Of a stretch of DNA of 64,000 nucleotides, positions 37,541 through 49,264 are shown piece after piece. The notes below the pieces were generated by a model. It saw only the letters and a program-made list of their open reading frames with translations. It did not search any database and was not told the origin of the DNA. The first letter of the stretch is position 1, and each line of letters begins with the position of its first letter. The position numbers and the translations under genes were made by a program. The DNA comes from Malania oleifera. Its lineage: Eukaryota; Streptophyta; Magnoliopsida; Santalales; Ximeniaceae. The stretch covers positions 110,811,087 to 110,875,086 of the forward strand of contig NC_080423.1 in NCBI RefSeq assembly GCF_029873635.1, written 5' to 3'.

Positions 37541-38373
37541 GGTACTGAGATTCATATAATCATGGTACTGAAATTCGTAAAATTATGGTACTAGAATTTG
37601 TATAATCATGATACTGAAATTCGTATAATCAATGTACTAGAATTCGTAAAACATATCTCGGTACTATATTCATATTCTCAAGCCACACCATACTTTAATA
37701 CATAATATTTATAATTTAATAAACTGTATAATATTTTAAAATTTCCTAGCATAGCATATTTCCTTTACTAGACTACTAGAAAGCCCCTATGGTATACTGG
37801 CCTAATACCCGCAGGGCTTCCTACACAACACCCTAAAAACAACATTTTCCAAAATATAATATCAGTATTTCTTTGCCTACATCATTTCTTATAATTTCCA
37901 GAAAGTCAAAAACTGAATAAAAGGTCTTACCCTGAATTTGGGATGAATTCCAACTTCATTTTACCAACGATCCGCTCTGACAGATTTGTAAAAAACTCCA
38001 CCAGGAATGTTGTGGTGGCTTCAGATCGTCGATTCGGAGATTGACGGGGCCAGAATCGAAGAGAGAAGGGAAAAAGACCGTAGGAAAGAGAAAAGAGAGA
38101 GAGAGAGAAGCGCTGAAATTAGATAAAAATATGAGTTTTCACTATTTATAAGGCCAGATTCGTCGACGAGACACGTCACCTCGTCGACGAGTCCTTAAGT
38201 AATTTCATCGACGAACCTTGCTTCCTCGTCGACGAAATTCAGACAGCCCAACACCCTTCTCGGTAGGTCCTCTTATGCCTTCGTCGACGAATCCCTTGTG
38301 TTCGTCGATGAGGCCCCTAAAAAATTCTCTTCCTCTTCATTATTCAAATAATATTATTATTTAGGTTGTTACA
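37541..38373 (-). mobile_element. Gypsy element 2: 5' LTR, truncated
   Basis: A partner of 33403-34283 with visibly high similarity throughout. It starts TGTAACAACCT at 38373 on minus and is cut off at the same kind of 'aatcatggtactg' repeats, where it joins pol directly. It has lost about 44 bp of the palindrome array near 38265 that the partner keeps. Confidence 0.82.
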
Positions 38374-38500
38374 TTACTTGTACGGTGAAAGATGCGAGAT
38401 ATTCTCCGATTACAAAAGTCTAAGGTACTTCTGTACGTAGAAGGAATTGAATATGTGGCAAAGAAGATGATTGGAACTTATTAAGGACTATGGTTCCTAA
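38374..38500 (+). pseudogene. Orphan gypsy RNase H fragment, plus strand
   Basis: Reads [16 protein letters not shown] and then ELN-, LELIKDYG-type RNase H tail sequence, with stops. It lies on the opposite strand from element 2 and touches its LTR end. It is probably the surviving half of an element into which element 2 inserted. Confidence 0.75.
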
Positions 38501-41500
38501 GACCAAGTAATCAACTAACTACAATTATCTTTCACCTTCCTTTTCTTTCCCTCTTTCTACAAAACAATTATATTATTGTATTTACAATTTTAATGATAGA
38601 CAAGATAACAAGTCCATTCACAATTAGTCCAACTTCTACTATCTAAATTTAGCTAAATAGATTTTTTTTTCGTTAATTCATACGATCAATAGTATTTTTC
38701 TCAACGAACTAAATAAAGACTTATCAAATCATTATTACTATCTCATTTCATATTATTTTAGGTATACCTTAACATTTTTCTCCTGTACAAAGCATAAATT
38801 ACTGCAACAAACAAGAAAGATACGACTGATAAAAGAATAGGTTTCTTAGTCGCTTCCAAAGGGTCAAAATTAGGATTTTCTAAGATTTTATAAGTACATT
38901 AACTTTTTTTCGATAGATTCATAAATCTCCATCCACATGTTTTAAAAAATAAAAATAAAAACTTTTAAAATCTTAAATTGTCTCTTTCCTTCACAATTAA
39001 ATATTCTTATCTTTTGTTTGACTATTCTTTTCCCCTGGCCCCCCACCTCAATTTTTATGATGAACAACATACATATTAATGAGAATTTATATGTTTTATT
39101 TTTTAATGTTTGACATAAGTATGCATAATAACTTGAACATGAACTACTTTTTTCAATGTATGTTCAATATAATTTATATTTGTAATATGATATATACTAC
39201 ATAAAAAATAAACTAATAATTTTTAGTTTCAACTTGATAGTCAATGATTATCCACATCAAGAGGCCATCTCCTAACTCATATTTTCTAAACTTATAAATT
39301 TTTAAAGTGACAATATTAACAATTAAAGTTTTAGTTATTTCCATTATTTAAGCCTAAAATCGAGTATTATCTTCTTTAAAATATAGTGTTTCTTTTTCTA
39401 AAAATTACGTTCCAATTTTTTTTTTCCTTTCTTCGTTTATTATAAACTTTTTGAGCCTAAGCTACGAAATGCTATGAGATACTAACATTGAGGGGTTATC
39501 TACTTCCCATCTTTACGAAATTTGAGACCTTTAGACATATATTCAAATACTTTTATTACCTATTTAAACTAGTCAATTTTGGTAGACGGGTGCACATATA
39601 TGGGAATGTCTAACCTTTTAAGAAACGTCGAAGGGGGAAAAAAAGGTAGAAGCTCGGGAAAATGTAGAAACGTTTTCATATGAATGCTTGATTTCACAAA
39701 AAATTACACAATGGATCAACAGCGTTGCGACACTCAAGGAATTCATAAGGAGTCAGTGCATCTAGTTTTAGGGTTGATGTTATAAACATGATTTGATATA
39801 TATTATCATACTCAATTTCTGTAGGTGAACAGAAGTGGGCGCTTAATATGGAAACAGAACTAAAAACGTTTCAATTAAACATTGAAATGCTTATTTAATT
39901 AAAAAAAATCACTCATTAAAAACATATTAGAAGGCTCGTGCCCCATAAATCAGAATGATTTATGCAACATTTAAAAAATTGTAGGCAAATAAATTCAGAT
40001 AATAGTGACAAACAAAAATAATGTTTTTGGGAAAAACATGATAGCCTATAAATCTAATATAGAAATTGTTCAAAGCTATAAGTTAGGCATCAAACGACTT
40101 TCTGTATACGTAAAAGTAAATAATTAAAATAGTGTTGTATTTTATTATCTGTAAGTTGGAATTTGCATTATTTGTCTTCTTTCTACTTTTAATTATGGTC
40201 AAACTAACATCATTTAAATTATTGATTGTTTGTTTTAATTTGCAATAAGCACACATCAACTTTTGTGTTTAGTTTTTCCAAGTTGTAATTTTAGTTGCTA
40301 CTGAACCAACATCAATGTTTGTTGATCATAATTATTGAATGTAAAGAAAATCCTGAGAAATCATTCGAATAAGGCTGGATGGTAACGTTTTAACCAAAAC
40401 AAAAAGGTCTGTGATTTTGGTATCAAAAGATTGAATTAATATAATAGAATTGCAACGATTAGACCTATTCCAATGCTAGTTAATCATCATTAGGATTTTG
40501 AAAAATGCAAATTGTGCATGTCTAAATGTCCTCTGAGATGGGAGAAAGGTCACTTTGCAAGTTGCATCCGAGATAATTAGAAACACCCCAATGCTTGAGA
40601 AATATGACATCTATAATGTTATTCTAATTTATATATAATGCGATATGCCAAATCTTAGTTCAAATTTTGAAGTTTGGATTTTACATATTACAACTTGTAT
40701 TTAACTCCACCCAACTCATAACTGTAAGGATGTAAATGAAATTCTTTCTACTAACCTTAAGGTTTAACAAACATATAAATTTTGGGATTCGATATTTACA
40801 AACATATCAAGTCCCTGGAATTTTACTCATTTCAATATATAAATTTTGATTGCAATAGCTTGATCTCTAAAGTTTCAACTCTAACTCGAACGAAACATCC
40901 CAAGCAAAAACTTGAATTAGTGTGAATATGAAACTCCGAATATTGATATATTATAATTAAAATTAATTATAATAAAGCATAATTCGATGAAATCTCGAGA
41001 ACTTGCAATGCAATTTACCAATTAAAAAAGCAAAGTATAAGCACAATACCAATTAAATATAGTAACATTGTAATGGACTTTAAAACATTTCTTGAATTGA
41101 TAATAATTTAATAGTGCATCGAAAAGGACAAATATAAGGGCAAATTGTAAATTCAAATGTTTTGAGTTTGTCACGCATGATCATATTTAAAGTTAACAAT
41201 GACGAGAGAAGGACTTTGGACATTCGAGACATACCGAACCAATTTAAAAGTAATCAATTATAAAATAATAATAGTAGTAATAATAATAATTTGAAATGGT
41301 ATTAAAGTAAGGAGACATACGTAAAAATCAATGCTATAAATTATTATAAATTTATGTAGACGTAATTATGAGAATCAAATTACTTATTAGCTATGAGATT
41401 AAGCTTTTGGGATGGAATGACCTAATGAAAACAAACACTACACAAGAAGTCAATTCTAGTCTTGGCTAGGGTTTGATAAGAATATATTAGGGTGGAAATC

Positions 41501-41943
41501 ATGCCATGCCATGCCCTGCCCCGCCCCGGTTATGAAATCTTTATTAGGATTACTTCATTTGTGCTCGAAAATGTTGCCCTAATTTTTTTTCGGGTCTACT
41601 TTTTTGCATAGGGTAGGGAGGAACCAATCGGGTCGCAAGCCGATCCGATTCATATAAATTTACCCGGCCCGAGCGGAGCCTTCCGAGTTGAAGGGAATGA
41701 AGATATCGCAAGAAGAAGATGAGGGAAAGGGGGCAAGTCACGTGCAGGGGATAAGATGGAGTGAGGGGAGAGTGGGACCCGCTGCGTGGCGTCTATTTGC
41801 AGTTGTGTGTGGCCTAAAGCAACAGACGGAGGAATCTTTGTCCGCAAAAGCCTTCATATAAGGATATTTCCTTATTTTAGATAAATATATATATATTAAA
41901 ATAGTATAAATATTTTACCTATTTATTCATAATTTTATACAAA

Positions 41944-41975
<32 letters not shown>

Positions 41976-41979
41976 CAGT

Positions 41980-42215
41980 CCGTTAAAGCTTGATATACAT
42001 TATTAACCCACAATTTAACAAATTAAACTTTTAGCTAAAGTTGTAATCTAACATGTTATTAGATCCGAGAGGTTCAGAGTTATAGTTTTGTTGTTCGCAT
42101 TTACTGTGGTATTTTTTTTTAAAAATTATTTTATCCCTTGTTTGTGAGGGCATGTTAAATCTTGATATACATTATTAGTCTATAATTTAACAGTTTAAGT
42201 TTTTAGGTAAAGTGT
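41980..42215. repeat. Diverged direct-repeat pair
   Basis: About 60 bp beginning 'gttaaagcttgatatacatt' near 41983 recurs near 42153 as 'gttaaatcttgatatacatt', with the same following motifs. Plausibly part of a dispersed repeat. No family assigned. Confidence 0.55.
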
Positions 42216-42756
42216 ATTGGTCAAAATAATTCTTTAAATAAAAGTAAATATATATAAAGATAAGTATTTAATAATTTTAAGGGTTTCACTTTTACTTTTA
42301 ATGGTGTAAAAAGACTAAAATCATTTAATTTTTAAAATTTTTAAAATTGAATACGCGGAATCTTATTTGTATCTGATTTTGAAATCAAATAAGTTGGGAT
42401 GAAATAATTATTATAATGAAAGCAACCTAATAATTAAAATTATTTTTAATATGTAAACTTTAAAGAAATATTTAATTGCAGTATACAAAATACAAACACA
42501 AGTGCACGAGATCGTCACAAAGTAAGTAGTCTTATTTCTATTTTCGTCTAGAAAGACTATTTTCTTAAACTCGAACTCATAATCAATTGATCGAAAAAAA
42601 AAAGAAAAAAGGAAACCTAATTGCCTATCTAAAGCTCGGAATCCCAATTTTTATTTTATTTTTATTGTGGATTCCAAGGGGTGGCATGCAGCAAGCAAAG
42701 CAAGCAGGAAAAGCAATGGGGAACACAACAGCAAAGCACTTTTGTGAGTTTAATTC

Positions 42757-42792
<36 letters not shown>

Positions 42793-44340
42793 TTTTCCCA
42801 TTGAGATGCTTCACTAATCAATGGTGGACTAGTTCATAATTAACAATTGCCCCATTTTTACTATGAAAGGGCATTGAGGGGCAAATGTGAGGGATTAGCT
42901 TCTTCTATTTTTTCTTTGGTCAAGGCAAACATATTGCAATATTCCAAGTTTACAAGGTAAGGCTTCATAACTTTTGATTTCAAAATGTGTGAAAATTAGA
43001 AAAAGACTACTTGCTATAATAATAATAATAATAATAATTTAAAATCCAAAAACGGGCAAACATAAATTTATCAGAGATTTTCGATATAAATTTTTATTAG
43101 AATGCTCTTTGATTAATAAACGTTTGACAAGTACAATTAGTTTATCTTGAATTTGATAAGAAGATCATGGTTTAAAGAGCCTCTAGGCCACTCCAAAAAT
43201 TTGATCATATATATATAGTCAAAAAATATTTAGACTAATTAACATTCTTATTTTAGTTTTTTTTTTTTACAAATTTATGAATTTACATGTGAACAGGGTG
43301 AACATGTGATTTTTTTTCCCGACTCCTGATCGTTTGATGATGGCTATAAATTGATAATATTGATTTGTATTTGAAATGCAGGTCGCATCAAATTATTGAA
43401 TGAATGCCATCATATTAACGTATCAATTTATAATACTATTTAAGGATTCTCGGGATAATGTCAGGGCAATTAGGGATAAAATTAAATTAAGAAAATATTT
43501 CTCTTGGAGAGAGAGAGAATCCAAGGTTAGGTAGGGGTGAAAAGAGATATAGGATACTTGAAAATGTCAAGAAATTTAAAAGGGTTGTTGAGAAAATTAT
43601 ATTAAAAAATGACACGTGACTCTACGTATTAATATCACTATTTATTAATATCAGTAGACATGTGACTATGTAACACAGCTCTTGAAAGAGAGATAAAAAA
43701 ATTATAGTAAAAACAAAAAATTAATGTATGACGTATTAAAATAGATACACGAAAAAATTCTATAAATAAAGAAAATGCAAGCTTGAGAAGTGGAGGAAGT
43801 AAGACTGTAGCAATATTGTCTCGAATTCAAACAATTGCTTATAAATAAAAGTATATTTTCACTTAAATTTCTTTAAGTGATTATGCAAAATTCTATTTTA
43901 GAGTAATCTCGAATTTTACTAAAAATTTGCCGATTATTGTGCCCAATATAATGTGACAATGTAGGAATGTAAAAAGACATGTGGCAAACCCTATATGGGA
44001 TTCCACAAATACAAGTCTTAAAGTATTGATAAGCACATAGACATGTCATTTTGTTCTATGTGCCAGTAATTTTGAGGAGAAAAATCTCATGAAAATGAAA
44101 TGGACGTTTAATATTTACACGATCAAACGATATTTAAGTAGCGTTGGGTGGGGCATTAAGCCAATTATTCTGGGATTTTTACACATATGCGAGTTCGATC
44201 TCCAGAATTCATATAAAAGAAAAGGTGTAGCACATGTGGACATACCTAAGTAGCTTGACTAGAATTTTCAAGTAAATGAACTGGATGCCTAATATTTGAA
44301 TCCTCGGATTTTTCGCACCTTAAAGTATGATTTCTTTAAG

Positions 44341-44754
44341 ATCTGTTTAAAATTAAAAATATAAGCTAATTATTTCAAATTTTGCAAACTTGGGGATTAT
44401 TTTAAATCACTTCTCGGAAAATACTTTTCTAGAAAAAATACCCATATAAAAGTAGTTTACGATCACTTATTATTATAGGTACTTTTTTCAAATAAGAACT
44501 TATTTAAAAATAAAAAAGATCTGTTTAAAATTAAAAATATAAGCTAATTATTTCAAATATTTTTCGCACCTTAAAATAAAAAAATCTGTTTAAAATTAAA
44601 AATATAAGCTAATTATTTCAAATTTTGCAGACTTGGGGATTATTTTAAATCACTTCTCGGAAAATACTTTTTTAGAAAAAATACCCATATAAAAGTAGTT
44701 TACGATTACTTATGATTATAGGTACTTTTTTCAAATAAGTACTTATTTAAAAAA
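44341..44754. repeat. About 170-bp direct repeat with a partial third unit
   Basis: The motif 'atctgtttaaaattaaaa' starts units at 44341, 44519 (partial, about 40 bp) and 44584. The two full units share the rest, including 'cttctcggaaaatac' and 'cccatataaaagtag'. Non-coding. The interior resembles the 'aagtacttat' sequences at 2440-2660 and 5990-6180. Confidence 0.75.
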
Positions 44755-45146
44755 AATGAATTTTTCAATAAATACTTATTCTCCTAAAAAATAATTTGGA
44801 AAAATAAAATTTAAAACAATTATTTATTTAAGTATAACCAAACACGACTTATTCATATAAGTACTTATATAAAACACTTTCTAAAAAAGAAATTTTTTTT
44901 AAGACTTTTCAAACGGAGTTAACAAGGTGACTCTCTAGAGACAAGTGGTTGTGATTTTTTTGTCTTTAAAAAATTGCAATTCATGCATTATAAAATAGAA
45001 ATGAAATTAGATGTGGGTCTCACATTATTTAAGTCGGTCCAAGTATTAATATAACAATCTATGGTTGATGGATTTTAAATTTACATAAAATAACCCTTCC
45101 TCCTAAGTATTTTCCAACGAGTATGAGTGAGACATTTAAAATTTGA

Positions 45147-45259
45147 CACGTGGGTGTTGATATAACGGACAATTAGTGGCACGTGAGGCGGGAGAATTGC
45201 AAGCCCACAAAGCGTAGATTGGCGTTGTCTTGAATTGAGGGGATGGGGGTGGTCACGTG
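45147..45259. promoter_or_regulatory. Cluster of three palindromic G-boxes
   Basis: CACGTG occurs at 45147-45152, 45180-45185 and 45254-45259, two of them in the context CACGTGGG, the ABRE/G-box core bound by plant bZIP and bHLH factors. No gene is recognised next to it. Confidence 0.45.
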
Positions 45260-46507
45260 GGAGACCTTAAAACCCTAGGACAACAAACATGCTCTGCTTT
45301 CCTTGGTGGGGTTTTAGTTGGGTTTTAGGTCCTTAAAGGAGAAAAAAAATACAATAAATGTGCATCGTTAAATTCAAGTAAGGTTCCATCCTTTAAAAGG
45401 GGACCATTTTGGGGGAAACATACAAAAGTGAGAGTTCAAAAATTAGGCAATTATGTACCGCCATTTGTCCAACTTTTTAACATATCATGTATGTGTCGTT
45501 ATTTTTACGATTATATTTTTAAAAATTTATAAAAAAAATAAAAATATCTCGTGAATGAAATATCATTTCTATTGAATACTTGTATGAATTTAGCATTTAA
45601 TTGACAACCCCACTTGAAAAGGAAGAAGGGGAATGACTCCACCTTCAAATGTCAGTGAGAAGAGGGACTTGGAGGAAATTAAAGATAGATTAAGGTATAG
45701 GTCATTCAAAGAGAGTGAAAGAGAGAGAGTTTAAAACTATTATAGTTGACCGCGTGCGATGTGATCATTGTATTTCAGATGAGATTTTAGGTATCAACGA
45801 GATTAAGTTAATGTGCCCCTTATGTGTACAAGATATTCCCGAGTGGATAGGGTTTAGTTAAAACTTTATATATGCATAACAAGACTTTCTTATGCTCACC
45901 GAAGTACTATAGTTGTTCTCTATCGAGTCACAACTGAAGAAAAAAGGGAAAAAAGTAGTCCGCTCTCCGGATACACGCTGAAATTCAAATAATTCTTATA
46001 AATTCGATGGGGCAAAGTACACATTGCGAGCTCTTGATAAGGATATTGCTATTGTTGTTTATCATGTGTTAACTAAACTTGTCAAACGCACTATTAAAAC
46101 TTATTTTAGTGAACCATGTGACTTGGTTTAACAGTGATTTTTAAAGAATACAATAGAAAATGATAGACAACATTATAATGCATCCTACAAAATATGCTTA
46201 TAAAAATTAATCTATGTCCCCACAATTATATGCATATCTTTTACGTGTAATATTTTATTAGCTTGCCCATTATTTATACCTAAAATGTGATTTATTGACC
46301 AAATTATTGAACATTAATTTAAACTAATTTTACACATCATTTTGTCATATTCAGGCTTCAAGGTAATTTTCTAAAAAAGTAAAATAGTGTATTTTTATTA
46401 TGTTGATTTGGGGAAATAAAGGATGAATCTATGCATGGTCATGAGTAAAATGTCCAAATACTAAGACTCAACATAAATTGAAACTAGAAAACAACAATCC
46501 TCCTTAC

Positions 46508-47242
46508 TAGGGGTGGACAAACCATCGGTCCGACCAAAGTTGATTAATTAACCGATTTTTTTTAATTAACACTAGTCTCTAATCAAACTGATCGAATTAG
46601 TTGTTGTAATCGAATCATGCCCAACCAAACCAACTTTTCGGGTAATTCGGTTAATCGAATTTGACCGAATAAATTTAAAATTAATTATAAAAACAAAATA
46701 TGATTGCAAATTTTGTATTTAGTTTACCAATTCCATCTTAATTAATAAAAGAGTTTATTGATAAAAGGGATATTTTAAGATTAAACATTTAAGATTTAAC
46801 ATATATCATATATTAATATTATTAATTTATATGTAATTATTAATTAATTGGTTATTCGGGTAATTCGATTAACCGAATTTGACCGAATAAATTTAAAATT
46901 AATTATAAAAAAAAATGATTGCAAATTTTGTATTTAGTTTACCAATTCCAGCTTAATTAATAAAAAGAGTTTATTGATAAAAGGAATATTTTAAGATTAA
47001 ACATTTAAGATTTAACATATATCATATATTAACATTACTAATTTATATTTAATTATTAATTAATTGATCATTCGGGTAATTCGGTTAATCGAATTAAAGA
47101 TTCCCCATACCCAAACCGAAAACTAAATACCCGAAATTATCCAAATCTCAAATTGAACCGAACCGAACCTATATATTAAGCGAAACGAACCAACCGAACT
47201 TGGTCGATTAATTTAGTTAAATCCAAATTATGCTCACCCCTA
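46508..47242. mobile_element. hAT-type MITE, third copy, perfect 8-bp TSD
   Basis: Ends TAGGGGTG and CACCCCTA, flanked by perfect CTCCTTAC (46500-46507 and 47243-47250). Same family as 1900 and 5487. It contains a tandem duplication of about 217 bp starting at 46640 and 46858, with a further partial start at 47074. No transposase. Confidence 0.85.
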
Positions 47243-49254
47243 CTCCTTACAAACTAGGGTTCCATAATTTTAATGTTACAAGTTTTGTACAAACACTCAA
47301 GCATAGAGTGATACAAACTACTAGAAATGATCACGACATAACATCTTTAAAGAAAAATTACTTTTATCTTTCATTTGTATACAAGAAATGCATGTATTTT
47401 GTCATTAGCTCACTCGATATATTTTTTTATTACATTTTTTTTATATATGTGCAAAATTTTATATTTCTTTTTTTTTTTGCCAAGCTTTTCTTAAAGCATT
47501 ATCTAGCTCTAGCATAATAGACACATGAATTAGTCGTGAATTTTATTTAACATTGAACGACAATGCTATAAATTAGCCGATCGCCGAGGGAGCATTAGTC
47601 CCCTCAAATTTCAAATTGTAATTCTTCTTTACATAAAATAAAATTTAACTTTTTAAGCGAATAAAAAGCAATATTGACCATAAAAATAAAAAAATTTACA
47701 AATGACGCTTTGGTGACACGTCTCGAAATTAATAATTTATAAAAAAAAGTAATGAATAAAATAAAAAGAAAAAAGACTTATTTTTCAACTCGATGTATAA
47801 AAAAACAAATATGATCAACATGTGTCTATATAATAAAATATTAATTTCTATATTCGAAATTAATTTGTGTAAACTTAAAGGAAATTAAAATATAAATATG
47901 AGAAGCGTCGGTGGGGTGGGGGAGACGAAAAAGATCTGAGGGCACCGCGTGGGAGTGGTGTGGAACTGAGGCACGCCGGTGGGGGGAAGGGGATGTGGGT
48001 CCCACAGGTGTCCCCTGAGCGGAGGACACTATTGGGGGAAGAGAGTGGGGTCCACGGCCCTACGCCCCCTCCTTTTGGACACCCTCCCCTAATCTCTCCC
48101 TTGACCCCTAACCCGCAGACCAAAAGCATGTCTCTCTCTCTCTCACCTACCCCTACGCCTCCCTTACCCTTAACCCCTGTAGTTACGGACACCCTGCCCT
48201 CGCTCTCCCCTCACAAAGCTTTGCTTATATCCCCCATATATATATATAAATCAATTTATTTGATTTTCAATAATTTTAACTGACCTAATTAAACTATAAT
48301 TTTAAAATATTTTATATGATATATATTTGATGAAATTTCTTATGTCAAAAAAAGGTAGGTAATATTTTTAACTTAAAAATATGAATAATTAATAATAAGG
48401 GGAAGATAAAACTTTAACTAAATTTTTTTTTTTTTCCCTTTATTCAAACCAGCGGAGCTATATAAAAAATATATATTTTATTTGTCTTTTTGACAATAAA
48501 AATTAAAAAGTAAAAATCCACGGAATCCAATCCAAGCCAAGCCAGAGAATGGGGTTGTGTCCCGTTACCATCACAGCAAAACAGACTCTTTGTCCTCATG
48601 CAATCATGTCCGGCCACGTAACGGAGGGGTCAGCATCCGGACACGTGGGTCTATGAGATGCAGCCAGAGCGCTCTGGTCGGGTTCGAGGAATTTGTTACG
48701 CTTACGGCGGCACGACGCGGGTTCGGTGACCGCGGTTCGGTGAGACGGAACGTTTGAATGACGTGGGATGGGGCGAGGCTGACGTCACGCTCAGACCCAA
48801 TATTAAAATGAATTAATTAAGTAGTGTGGGATTAGTGATTTAATTAATTACGTATTAAGGGATTAAAATGATGGGTAATTATGGGAATGGTTAGAGGTGA
48901 GGGGAGACAGGGGAGCACAGGACAGTGTTCCCCTGCTGAGCCACACATCAATTGATTAAGAATTAAGGGTATCTCCTGTACCATGTTTTACTAATTATTT
49001 AATTAGTCTAATCTGATTATCATAATTTTAATTATAATAATTGGTGGGTCAATCATCACGGGCTTCGGATTTAGCACCACTAAAGTTAATTAAAGGTGCC
49101 AGCTGAGCTTTGCCTTTAGATTAAAATAATAAATATTGTCATCAACAAATTTTGAAACTTTTATGCTAATGGTAAAATTGTAAAATTATTCATGAATGCT
49201 CAAAATTTCGATTCCGCAATAGTTCGTTCAAAATCGTTCAATGTGCAAATGAGC
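47243..49254. other. Gene-free region with two GC-rich islands
   Basis: AT-rich DNA interrupted by GC-rich stretches at about 47900-48230 and 48540-48800. The second has CACGTG (48642-48647), GACGTGGG near 48760 and the palindrome TGACGTCA (48780-48787). The ORFs here lack domain content. It could be promoter-like sequence or an old repeat. Confidence 0.45.
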
Positions 49255-49264
49255 GATTTCTAAA

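Larger units (their letters stand above)
38501..46507. other. AT-rich gene-free region
   Basis: About 8 kb with no ORF of recognisable content and no gene structure. It holds scattered A/T microsatellites, a CT tract (42760-42789), a direct-repeat pair near 41980 and 42152, direct repeats at 44341-44754, and a cluster of three G-boxes (45147-45259). A short GC-rich stretch near 41505-41530 may be part of a small MITE. Confidence 0.6.

Noticed and set aside
23682-38373. A CRISPR-like or novel repeat-spacer array suggested by the TCGTCGACGA repeats
   Set aside because: The repeats are only 10 bp, palindromic, confined to LTR promoters, and their spacers are shared between copies. This is a eukaryotic LTR feature.
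41491-41582. A short MITE with AGGGTGG/TTGCCCT ends
   Set aside because: The ends match over only a few bases and the flanking 8-mers differ at two positions. Too weak to list as a feature.
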